A DNA stretch of 64,000 nt, taken from assembly GCF_032854445.1 (NCBI RefSeq), contig NC_088297.1, positions 26,035,915 through 26,099,914 of the forward strand, given 5' to 3'. A model generated the notes under the pieces. That model was not told where the DNA came from. It searched no databases and saw only the letters and a program-made list of their open reading frames with translations. This document shows, one piece after another, positions 1 to 9,355 of the stretch (positions are counted from its first letter, which is position 1; each line of letters opens with the position of its first letter). The translations under genes and the position numbers were made by a program. This DNA is from Liolophura sinensis. Its lineage: Eukaryota > Mollusca > Polyplacophora > Chitonida > Chitonidae.

Positions 1-1607
1 CCACAGAACTGTTCTGACGGTTGTCCTACTGAACGTCATCACACAACTGTTCTGACGGTTGTCCTACTGAATGTCACTACAGAACTGTTCTGACGGCAGT
101 CCTACTAAACGTCACCACACAACTATTCTGACGGTAGTCCTACTAAACGTCGCCACAGAACTGTTCTGATGGTAGTCCTACTAAACGACACTACAGAACT
201 GTTCTGACTGTAGTCCTACTGAATGTCACCACAGAACTGTTCTGACGGTAGTCCTACTAAACGTCATCACACAACTGTTCTGACGGTTGTCCTACTGAAT
301 GTCACCACACAACTGTTCTGACAGCAGACATACTGAATGCCACCACACAACTGTTCTGACGGTTGTTCTACTGAACGTCACCACACAACTGTTCTGACAG
401 TAGTCCTACTGAATGTCACCACAGAACTGTTCTGACGGCAGACATACTGAATGTCACCACAGAACTGTTCTGACGGTAGTCCTACTGAACATCACCACAG
501 AACTGTTCTGATGGTAGTTCTACTGAACATGGCCACAGAACTGTTCTGATGGTAGTCCTAGTGAATGTTACCACAGAAACTGTTCTGACGGAAGACATAC
601 TGAATGCCACCACAGAACTGTTTCTGACGGTAGTCCTACTACTGAACGTCACCACAGAACTGTTCTGACGGTAGACCTACTGAACGTCACCACAGAAACT
701 GTTCTGACGGTAGTCCTACTGAAGGTCACCACAGAACTGTTCTGACGGTTGTCCTACTGAACATCACCACAGAACTGTTCTGACGGTAAGTCCTAGTGAA
801 TGTTACCACAGAACTGTTCTGACGGTAGTCCTAGTGAATGTTACCACAGAAACTGTTCTGACGGTAGTCGTACTGAAGGTCACTACAGAACTGTTCTGAC
901 GGTAGTCCTACTGAACGTCACCACACAACTGTTCTGACGGTAGTCCTCTGAAGGTCACTACAGAACTGTTCTGACGGTAGTCCTACTGAACGTCACCACA
1001 GAACTGTTCTGACGGTAGTCCTACTGAAGGTCACCACAGAACTGTTCTGACGGTAGTCCCTACTGAAGGTCACCACAGAACTGTTCTGATGGTAGTCCTA
1101 CTGAAGGTCACCACAGAACTGTTCTGACGGTAGTCGTACTGAAGGTCACTACAGAACTGTTCTGACGGTAGTCCTACTGAACATGGCCACATAACTGTTC
1201 TGATGGTAGTCCTAGTGAATGTTACCACAGAACTGTTCTGACCATTGTCCTACTGAACGTCGCGACAGAACTGTTCTGACGGTTTGTCCTACTGAACGTC
1301 ATCACACAACTGTTCTGACGGTAGTCCTACTAAACGTCACCACAGAACTGTTCTGACGGTAGTCCTACTAAACGTCACCACAGAACTGTTCTGACGGTAG
1401 TCCTACTAAACGTCACCACAGAACTGTTCTGACGGTAGTCCTACTAAACGTCACCACAAAAACTGTTCTGACGGTAGACCTACTGAACGTCGCCACAGAA
1501 ACTGTTCTGACCATTGTCCTACTGAACGTCGCCACAGAACTGTTCTGACGGTAGTCCTACTGAATGTCACCACACAACTGTTCTGACGGTAGTCCTACTG
1601 AACGTCT
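1..1607. repeat. 38-bp minisatellite, about 42 copies
   Basis: A 38-bp unit, roughly CCACAGAACTGTTCTGACGG followed by TAGTCCTACTGAACGTCA, fills the left edge of the window and probably runs beyond it. Copies differ by scattered substitutions (acagaact/acacaact, gaacgtca/gaatgtta) and single-base insertions. Each unit with the CAGAAC spelling holds the palindrome CAGAAC-T-GTTCTG. The array lies in an intron of the PRPP-synthetase-like gene, or just 3' of it, on the minus strand. No reading frame stays open through it. Confidence 0.95.
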
Positions 1608-1796
1608 CAGCCATTGAGTAAAATCTTAGAGACTGGAGTAAACCACAAACATTCTCCAAATAAACAAGGTCGAGTGGGGCAATTCAATCACACATCTCCC
1701 TCAAGGCACTTGTTCTCTCCACAAAACTGATTTCCTACACGACAACTGCAATGAATTTTCATTTTCATGAGGAAGAAAATGCCTTAAACCTCTTAC

Positions 1797-1925
1797 CATC
1801 TTTGACTTTGACATACGAGAATCTCCATTCCTGATCTTCGTGCACACAATTGTCGGAGCTGTCATAAAGAAGTTGTGGAATCGTTTCATCGCTCCATCGT
1901 CCGAAAGGCGAAGGCCATATTCTGT
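1797..1925 (-). CDS. PRPP-synthetase-like, exon 7 (last exon in the window)
   Basis: The acceptor is cattctgacag|ACAG (an alternative lies 4 bases further on) and the donor AAGATG|GTAAGA. It encodes [20 protein letters not shown] followed by [20 protein letters not shown]. It corresponds to the FPDDGAWKRF...PTIVCAKVRxGDKR segment of plant-type PRPP synthetases. The next exon should carry the VDDxVxSGGT phosphoribosyl loop; it lies beyond the left edge. Confidence 0.8.
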
Positions 1926-4900
1926 CTGTCAGAATGAGACTGTAACTCCTTCTGGAGTAGTGGAATGGCTGACATTAATCTGAAAGATCAAATGTATTGA
2001 TTGACTGATTTATTGATTGATTGGTGTTTCTATCGGGATTTTACTGTAGCTCCATCTGGAGAAAAGGGATGCCGACATCAATCTGAGAGACTGATTGACT
2101 GATTGCTGACTGGTGATTAATGTAATACTAAAGAATATTTCCCTTCCATGATGACATTGACTTTCTTGATGATACTGTATTACAGCCCTCTCACCTAGGA
2201 ATGATGGTGTCAGCAAAGTAAAACCTCTCCTGAAGAGCGTGGATATCAAATATTGTTATCTGAGCTGGGCCCCCTCGCAGGTCAATGGAATCGCTGACAA
2301 CAGCGTTGTTAAAGTCTGCAACATAGTTCATGATATGGTGCTCAGGTCTAGGAGTGGAGAAAATAATGGCATCTGGCCCAGTACCAGACAATCATCCTGA
2401 CATAAAGCCTTATCAAAATCAGCAGGTGCAGGATCTGAAGATGTGACCTCACTGTCTGATGAACTTGTCTTCAAGGATGGTCCCTGTCTTCAACATATAC
2501 TCATGCACAGAAAGTAAGGATCCTAAAACAGTTGCTTATATATACTAAATATAAAAAGTTTATATATACTGGTTTCTGTCCCTTTCTCAGCACAATTATC
2601 TCCCTTTATTGTCACTTTGATCCATCATTCCAATAGTAAGTAAGCCGAGTAATGAAACAGACAGATACAGTTTGTTGTATCCAGCTGTATATACCAGTGA
2701 GCAATCTCCTTAGTCAAGTCTTTAATTCCAAAATAAAAGAAACCCCGACTAGCAGGTCAATTCAAGGACTCGTAATTTTGATCTTTTCATATAAGACAAG
2801 AATGTAGAACATAGTTAACAAACGTAACCTTGGACCAGCTCTGACAGAATGCGGGTGCAGCTCTGATGGAGAACGAGACCAGCTCTGACAGAATGCGAGA
2901 CCAGCTCTGACGGAGAACGGGACCAGCTCTGACAGAATGCAAGGACCAGCTCTGATAGAATGCGGGACCAGCTCTGACCAACAACAGGACCAGCTCTGAC
3001 CAAGAACGGGACCAGTCTGGCAGAGAGCGGGACCAGCTCTGACCGAGAACGGGACCAGCTCTAACAAAGAACGGGACCAGGCTCTAACAGAGAACGGGAC
3101 CAGCTCTAACAGAGAACAGGACTAGTTCTGACAGAAAACGAGACCAGCTATGACCGAGAATGGGATCAGCTCTGACAGGGAATGGGGCCAGTTGTGACAG
3201 AGAAGGGGACCAGGCTCTGAATGAGAAGGGGACCAGGATCTGACCGAGAACGGAACCAGCTTTGACCGAGAACGGGACCAGCTCTGACAGAGACGGGACC
3301 AGCTCTGACAGAGAAACAGGATCAGCTCTGAAAGAGAACGGGACCAGCTCTGACCAAAAAGGGGTCAGAGACAGAGAACGGGACGAGCTCTGGCAGAGAA
3401 CGGGATGAGCTCTAACAGAGAACAGGATCAGCTCTGACTGAGAATGGGACCAGCTCTAACTGAGAACGGGACCAGCTCTAACAGGGAACAGGACCAGCTC
3501 TGACTGAGAAGGGGATCAGGGACCAGCTCTGACCAAGAACGGATCAGGGACCAGCTCTGACAGAGAACGGGTAAAACCAATTGCATAAATTCCATTCTTA
3601 CCTTTGCTGTAGCACCTGCCCTTCCATTTCTACCCTCTCCATCGTCCCCGTAGCAAAATACGGCAGAAGGATGTGAAATGATCTGGCCAAATATCTACCA
3701 AGAACAATAAGAATCATCTGGTTAGTTAAAAAATGTCATTTTTCGCATTAAGAGATTTCCAAAATTTCTGTGAACATTATGAATAACGAATGCAGATGTG
3801 GACTAAGGATTCCCTCATCAAAACATGGTGTAAGTTCCCACAAAGTTTCATTTACTTGCAAACAAAATATTGCACTTAAAGTAATAGTCACATGTTTGAA
3901 AACTCATTCAGAATTTACACTATATATTTACATACACGTAGTGTTGTATACTTGAATGATGATGTGAGCAATCTGGACCATAATTCAGCCATACACCGTA
4001 TAATTCAGCCATACACTGTACATTCAGCCATGCACTGTACAATTCAACCATACACTGTATAATTCACCCATAAATTGTATAATTCATTCATACACTGTAT
4101 AATTCAGCCATACATTGTATAATTCAGCCACACACTGTATAATTCAGCCATGCATTGTATAATTCAGCCATACACTGTATAATTCAGCCACACACTGTAT
4201 AATTCAGCCATACACTGTATAATTCAGCCATACATTGTATAATTCAGCCATACATCGTATAATTTAGCCATACATCGTATAATTCAGCCATACATTGTAT
4301 AATTCAACCATACACTGTATAATTCAGCCATACACTGTATAATTCAACCATACACTGTATAATTCTACCATACACCGTATAATTCAGCCATGCACTGTAC
4401 AATTCAACCATACACTGTATAATTCACCCATAAATTGTATAATTCATTCATACACTGTATAATTCAGCCATACATTGTATAATTCAGCCACACACTGTAT
4501 AATTCAGCCATGCATTGTATAATTCAGCCATACACTGTATAATTCAGCCACACACTGTATAATTCAGCCATACACTGTATAATTCAGCCTTACATTGTAT
4601 AATTCAGCCATACATTGTATAATTTAGCCATACATCGTATAATTCAGCCATACATTGTATAATTCAACCATACACTGTATAATTCAGCCATACACTGTAT
4701 AATTCAACCATATACTGTATAATTCTACCATACACTGTATAATTCAGCCATACATTGTATAATTCAGCCATACACTGTATAATTCAGCCATACCCTGTAT
4801 AATTCAGCCACACTGTATAATTCAGCCATACATTGTATAATTCAACCACACACTGTATAATTCAACAATACATCGTATAATTCAGCCATACACTGTATAA

Positions 4901-7413
4901 TTCAGCCATACATCGTATAATTCAGCCATACACTGTATAATTCAGCCATACACTGTATAATTCAGCCATACATTGTATAATTCAGCCATACATTGTATAA
5001 TTCAGTCATACACTGTATAATTCAGCCATATATTGTATAATTCAGCCATATATTGTTTAATTCAACCATACACTGTACAATTCAGCCATACATTGTATAA
5101 TTCAGCCATACACTGTAAAATTCAACCATATATTGTATAATTCAGCCATATACTGTATAATTCAGCCATACATTGTATAATTCAGCCATACACTGTATAA
5201 TTCAGCCACACACTGTATAATTCAGCCATACACTGTATAATTCAGCCATACACTGTATAATTCACCCATACACTGTATAATTCACCCATACACTGTATAA
5301 TTCAGCCATACATTGTATAATTCAGCCATACACTGTATAATTCATCCATACATTGTATAATTCACCCATACACTGTATAATTCATCCATACATTGTATAA
5401 TTCAGCCATACATTGTATAATTCAGCCATACATCGTATAATTCAGCCATACATTGTATAATTCACCCATACATTGTATAATTCAGCCATACACTGTATAA
5501 TTCAGCCATACATTGTATAATTCAGCCATACACTGTATAATTCAACCATACACTGTATAATTCAGCCATACATCATATAATTCAGCCATACATTGTATAA
5601 TTCAGCCATACACTGTATAATTCAGCCATATGTTGTATAATTCAGCCATATATTGTTTAATTCAACCATACACTGTATAATTCAGCCATACATTGTATAA
5701 TTCAGCCATACACTGTAAAATTCAACCATATATTGTATCACAAATATTTTCCTCTTCTTCATTGTTCATTTATGAACAGAACATTACGATATAGTCTTCA
5801 ATGGTCTATTAGACAACTATTTCAGAAGAATTTCAGTTTCCACTGATTTTCCAGATTTAAATCTTTCCTTTCCTCAAAATATAACACCGGTAGCTTTCTG
5901 CCTTGACACAGGTAACAGTAAATTCACTGCCCTTTACACTGCTTAATGGCACTCACCTGGGAAGCATATAGAGCACGGATAACTGTTCAAAGATGATATC
6001 TGGTGAGTGGAAACTGCTGAGGAATATTACTGAAATGTCACACAACAGAATAATTGATTTGATTTATTTATATGATTGATGTTTTACGTCATACTCAAGA
6101 ATATTTCACTTATATGATGGCGGCCATTATATTATGATTGGAGGAAACCGGGCAATGCTCAGGGGGAAACTCATGACCATCCGCTGGTTACTGACAGACC
6201 TTACCACGTACGGCCAGAGAGGAAGCCAGCATGAGCTGGACTTGAACTGACAGCGAGTGCATTGGTGAGAGGCTCCTGGGTCATTGTGCCGCGTTGGTCT
6301 GCTAACCACTTCGGCCAGGGAGGCCCCCAAACAGAATAAAACTGTAACTGAAATATCACACAAAGAGAATAAAACTGTAACATATCTTTTCTTCTGGCTA
6401 CGAGACCACTTCTCTTTGATGAAAGGCTCTACCTCAAGTCATAACTAATTTATTCCACATATTATTATTTTTCTCACAAAAGGACAGTGCAAATGGGAAA
6501 AGTAAGACTTCGCAGTGCGGCAGCAGCTCCACTGTATTGAAGCAGTCCACTTGGCAAAATATATGAAGTCAGTTCACAATAAACATATGAGTATACCACA
6601 TCACAGTCAGAATCTTCTACAGATTGCTATAAACTTTATTTTTCTCAGTTTACACTTCAGGATATTAAATTTGAGAAAGCGTGTTGAAATCGACTGTAGG
6701 CACTAAGTTACCATCCAGGCCCTATGTAATATAGTTTGCCTTTTATAATTTTAACATGATTGCCAAAAAACTCGTACAGGAGTCTTCTGGTATAGGAGTA
6801 GTTACCATCCTTGCCAGCCATGCTGCACACATCATTGATGAAGACATTAGGAAAGCCATCGGGAAATTTACTCCAGCTGATTGTCTCATGGAATTCCACA
6901 GGCCTCTGTTTTGATCCTCCCTATCAGACAGAGAAAAATACACTGAAATTGTGGTAACACCAAATTAGACCACATTCACGTGAGAAATCTATAAAACATG
7001 GCTAGCTATAGTCTAGCAAAATTAAATTAAACGTTTATGTCTATTTTAACAATTTATGACACCAGATAGTAGATAAATGTATGCCTAAATAGCGGGTGCC
7101 GTGCAAAACAGACCAGATAAAATCCGCTGACAGCTAGTGTGCTAGTACTAGTTCAAATTTTGACATTCATCGGGGCAACATGAAACATTACCACATTACT
7201 CTTGATCTCTAGTTACAGTGTAACATTAGCTTTCAAAAGATTAAACAATTAAAAAACAGCCCGTGTTACCGCCAGCAACCCTTCTCCATGAGGTTTGAGT
7301 TCAGAATTTGACTTGCTGACATCCGCACACCGGCTGACAATCTGACGCGCCAAATGCTTCATGGACGGATGAGCAAACAGAAGGACAGGGTCCCTCGAGG
7401 ATTCGCCTGACAT
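1797..7413 (-). CDS. PRPP-synthetase-like protein, plant-type (class II); 5' part of gene, continues off the left edge
   Basis: The family makes 5-phosphoribosyl-1-pyrophosphate from ribose-5-phosphate and ATP, the entry point to nucleotide, histidine and NAD synthesis. I joined exons 7270-7413, 6806-6920, 5957-6029, 3602-3682, 2195-2347 and 1797-1925; a small exon near 2045-2098 is doubtful. Phases agree across the first five. The protein shows, in order, [62 protein letters not shown] and SDDGAMKRF. As I recall them, these follow the plant class II enzymes block for block. Canonical animal PRPS has a different ATP-binding segment and DLHA where this has DIHA. The pyrophosphate/ribose-phosphate loop should come next and is not in the window, so activity cannot be judged. 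The start is the ATG at 7411-7413, with G at -3. Introns hold 22-bp and 20-bp arrays and a SINE. Confidence 0.8.
1990..2180 (-). mobile_element. Degenerate SINE-tail fragments
   Basis: GATTGATTGGTGTTTCTATC and, 100 bp on, GGTGATTAATGTAATACTAA followed by AGAATATTTCCC resemble the reverse complement of the main SINE tail (GAAATATTCTTGAGTACGGC then GTAAAACACCAATCAAATAA). They flank and partly overlap the doubtful small exon. Confidence 0.35.
2045..2098 (-). CDS. Possible small exon 6 of the PRPP-synthetase-like gene (boundaries doubtful)
   Basis: Between exon 5 and the last exon the minus strand reads [13 protein letters not shown], which fits the xxSGIPLLKxRL segment expected here. An acceptor aatcag|TCAATCAG would join exon 5 in phase, and CTACA|GTAAAA could be the donor. 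The outgoing phase then does not match any acceptor I can find for the next exon. The exon may therefore be misplaced, decayed or use a non-standard site. Flanking sequence carries degenerate SINE-tail fragments. Confidence 0.35.
2195..2347 (-). CDS. PRPP-synthetase-like, exon 5 (DIHA metal-binding segment)
   Basis: A 153-bp exon between acceptor tccactcctag|ACCTGAG and donor CCTAG|GTGAGA, phase 2 in and 2 out. It encodes a linker ([20 protein letters not shown]) and then [20 protein letters not shown] and ADTIIP. The [13 protein letters not shown] block is nearly invariant in plant-type PRPP synthetases; its histidine matches the metal-binding His of the DLHA motif in classical enzymes. Confidence 0.9.
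2830..3575. repeat. 22-bp minisatellite, about 32 copies
   Basis: The unit is roughly GGACCAGCTCTGACAGAGAACG with frequent one-base indels. It lies in the intron after exon 4 of the PRPP-synthetase-like gene and stops about 25 bp from that exon's donor. Because of the 22-bp period the minus strand shows three overlapping repetitive frames ([11 protein letters not shown] and similar), which are artefacts of the repeat. Confidence 0.93.
3602..3682 (-). CDS. PRPP-synthetase-like, exon 4 (ATP-binding segment)
   Basis: An 81-bp exon between acceptor atatttggccag|ATC and donor CAAAG|GTAAGA, phase 2 in and 2 out. It encodes [20 protein letters not shown] followed by GQVLQQ. It corresponds to the LPFFPTGT-ERxEDEG segment of plant-type enzymes. 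In canonical PRPS this position carries the YARQDKK-type ATP loop, so this exon is the best evidence for the subfamily. Confidence 0.85.
3978..5738. repeat. 20-bp minisatellite with higher-order structure, about 88 copies
   Basis: The unit is AATTCAGCCATACACTGTAT, containing the palindrome ATACA-C-TGTAT. Block duplications are visible: the segment starting at 4022 recurs at 4382 (shift 360 bp, 18 units), and the variant run near 5021-5140 recurs near 5621-5740 (shift 600 bp, 30 units). It fills most of the intron between exons 3 and 4 of the PRPP-synthetase-like gene. Confidence 0.97.
5957..6029 (-). CDS. PRPP-synthetase-like, exon 3
   Basis: A 73-bp exon between acceptor gacatttcag|TAATATT and donor CCCAG|GTGAGT. 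Joined to exon 2 it reads [24 protein letters not shown]. The SPxxxFEQxSVxxxLP pattern is conserved in plant-type PRPP synthetases. It is too short to stand out as an open frame and was found by motif and phase. Confidence 0.85.
6055..6335 (-). mobile_element. tRNA-derived SINE, main family, near full length
   Basis: Read on the minus strand it starts GGGGGCCTCCCTGGCCGAAG, passes a B-box-like GTTCAAGTCCAGCTC block, and ends with the shared tail AAGTGAAATATTCTTGAGTA followed by A/T-rich DNA. It sits in the intron between exons 2 and 3 of the PRPP-synthetase-like gene, in the same orientation as that gene. Confidence 0.85.
6806..6920 (-). CDS. PRPP-synthetase-like, exon 2
   Basis: The acceptor is ctgtctgatag|GGAGG and the donor AAGGATG|GTAACT. 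It enters in phase 0 and leaves in phase 1. It encodes [20 protein letters not shown] followed by [13 protein letters not shown]. The KFPDGFPN block is a hallmark of the plant-type PRPP synthetase family and lies just before the first structural strand of domain 1. Confidence 0.85.
7270..7413 (-). CDS. PRPP-synthetase-like, exon 1
   Basis: It encodes 48 residues beginning [20 protein letters not shown] and ends in phase 0 at donor GCG|GTAACA. The segment [17 protein letters not shown] corresponds to the N-terminal strand and helix of plant-type PRPP synthetases. The frame stays open upstream to a TTG near 7455, so a slightly longer N-terminus is possible, but the ATG at 7413 is the first good start. 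Confidence 0.75.
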
Positions 7414-8185
7414 CCCGCCCTCAAAATAATATTCTAAACAACTAAAGACAAGCAATTGTAAAGCCGATCAGAGTAACTTGTGATTCACAATTTCAGTTTT
7501 GTTTTCATTTACTCCATACCCATTCCTACCTCCTTCTGCAGGAGAGCTCTGTACTGAAGGGAAGAAACTATGGTTTTGACAATTACCAACAAACGCAACA
7601 CTGTATGATAAAATTAAATTTAAATTGTATAATACGACAACGGTGACCACCAAAATACTGGTCACCGTCGTAGTGAAATATTCTTGAGTAGGCCTATAGC
7701 TTAAAACGCTGAATCAAATAAGTAAATAAATAAATAAAAAAATAAATAAATATTTATTCCTGTAGGGAATATCTCCTTCATCATCAGGATATTAACCTGC
7801 AGCATTTTGTAATTCTGATGATAGTATAGCCAATGCCCTGCTCAAACATCATGTAAGCTTTTCCACTTGTACATATTTTTTTTCAGTTTCCCACGAAAAA
7901 AGTTACGAGATACTCTGTCTCTGACTGGCTTGTGAATCATTGTGCCTCGGTAGGGAATCGGCAGGCTTAGATGTACCACGCGTTTATCCCACTACACAAT
8001 ACACTACAGGTAAATATCACCCACATATGCTTCCTGTAGCCACACTGGCACACAGCCTATAGCCTATTATAGAACACGCATCGTTGATACTTAAGAAATG
8101 CTCAAGTTCGTTATAAATGAGGTAGAAAGAAAAGCTTTGAGAAACAAGGATAAAATCTGGATGTATTAACTGTTGTAAAGCTGTA
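7414..8185. other. Upstream region of the PRPP-synthetase-like gene
   Basis: No coding exon is seen. The region should hold the promoter and 5' UTR of the minus-strand gene, but I can place no core element with confidence. A SINE-tail fragment (GTGAAATATTCTTGAGTA followed by an AAATAAATA-rich tract) lies at about 7665-7752. Confidence 0.5.
7660..7752 (+). mobile_element. SINE 3' tail fragment
   Basis: Only the 3' end of the main SINE family remains: GTAGTGAAATATTCTTGAGT, then a mutated spacer, ATCAAATAAGTAAATAAATA and an A-rich tract. Confidence 0.6.
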
Positions 8186-8189
8186 TGGT

Positions 8190-8935
8190 TTGTCTGTTTG
8201 ACTGGTGTGTCTGTGGTGTGCCGGTTACTGGTTTGTTGTATCTGTAGCCTGTCTGAAGTTTGCCAATGGCGTGTCTGTGATTTGTTTGTTACTGGTTTGT
8301 TTTGTCTGTTGTTTACCAGTAGTTTGCCAATGGTGTGTCTGTGGCGAGCTGACTACTGATCTGTTGTGTCTGCAGTTTGCCTGTGCTTGCAAGGTGGCTG
8401 TTACTGATCTGTTTTGTCTGTTGTTTACCAGTAGTTTGCCAATGGTGTGTCTGTGGCGTGCTAGCTACTGGTCTGTTGTGTCTGCAGTTTGCCTGTAGCT
8501 TGCCAATGGCATGTTTGTGGTGTGTCTGCTACTGGTCTGTTGTGTCTGTAGCTTGCCAATGGTGTGTCTGTGGTTTGCCTGTTACTGTTCTGTTGTGTCT
8601 GTAGTTTGCCAATGGCCTGTCTGTGGTGTGCCTGTTACTGGTTTGTTGTGTCTGTGGCTTGCCCGTGGTGTGTCCATGCTTTGCCTGTTACTGGTCTTTT
8701 GTGTCTGCAGTTTGCCTGTGGTGTGTCTGTGGGGAACCTGTTACTGGTCTGTTGTGTCTGCAGTTTGCCTGTGGTGTGTCTGTTACTGGTCTGTTGTCTC
8801 TAGTTGCCTGAGGTGTGTCTGTGCTTTGCCTACTATGGGTCTGTTGTGTCTGTAGTTGCCTGCGGTATGCTTGTGGTTTGTGTATTACTGGTCTGTTGCA
8901 TCTGTAGTTTGCCTGTGCTGTGTCTGTTGCAAGTT
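8190..8935. repeat. Degenerate G/T-rich tandem repeat, 45-60 bp units
   Basis: Blocks such as GTTACTGGTCTGTTGTGTCT and GCAGTTTGCCTGTGGTGTGT alternate with uneven spacing. The plus strand is open in several frames with a low-complexity Cys/Val/Leu/Trp product. That is what a T/G-rich repeat without stop codons gives, so I do not call a gene. Confidence 0.85.
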
Positions 8936-9034
8936 TTCACATACCTGATAGTGCTCATTTTTTAGCGTGGAGGGAATTGGAGTGCCTGCAGTAAAACCGC
9001 CTACCTCGGTGACGTATACACACCATATTGGTGG

Positions 9035-9335
9035 AATGAATGAACGAATGCTTCGGGTTTAACGTCGTGCATAAAAATTCTCACTCATATGGTGACAAGG
9101 TGTCATTAGGTGTGTCTTCTTGTGGCCACAGAAGTATCATGCCAAGGACACCAGACATGACACAACACCCAGTGACATTATACTGACACTGGGCCAACCA
9201 CTTCTGTTTCCTATATACCCTAGCCTCTCAGCGCTGAGCGCCATGCGAGGCAGCAACAAGACTTTGGTATGACTTGACCTGGACTAGATCCCGGGTCTCC
9301 TGATTTCGAGGTGGATGCTCTACAAATGGGTGGAA
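9035..9335 (-). mobile_element. tRNA-derived SINE, second family
   Basis: The tail is at the left (GAATGAATGAACGAATGCTT then CGGGTTTAACGTCG) and the tRNA-like head at the right, so the element reads on the minus strand. It aligns by eye over its length with the copy at 59062-59430 (shared blocks: ATTATACTGA, CTGAGCGCCA/CTGAACGCCA, GCGAGG, GGTATGACTTGACC/GGTGTGACTCGACC, GATCC). This copy is the more diverged. Confidence 0.7.
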
Positions 9336-9355
9336 GACCAGTTGTTTTCATGATA

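Noticed and set aside
1-1607. Glucocorticoid-response-element array
   Set aside because: The half-sites overlap with one base between AGAAC and GTTCT, whereas the receptor element needs a three-base spacer between six-base half-sites.
1-5738. CRISPR array
   Set aside because: Repeats are directly adjacent with no unique spacers, and the genome is eukaryotic.
8205-8855. Cysteine-rich plus-strand frames
   Set aside because: They are low-complexity products of a T/G-rich repeat open in several frames at once, with no signal peptide or regular cysteine pattern conserved between frames.
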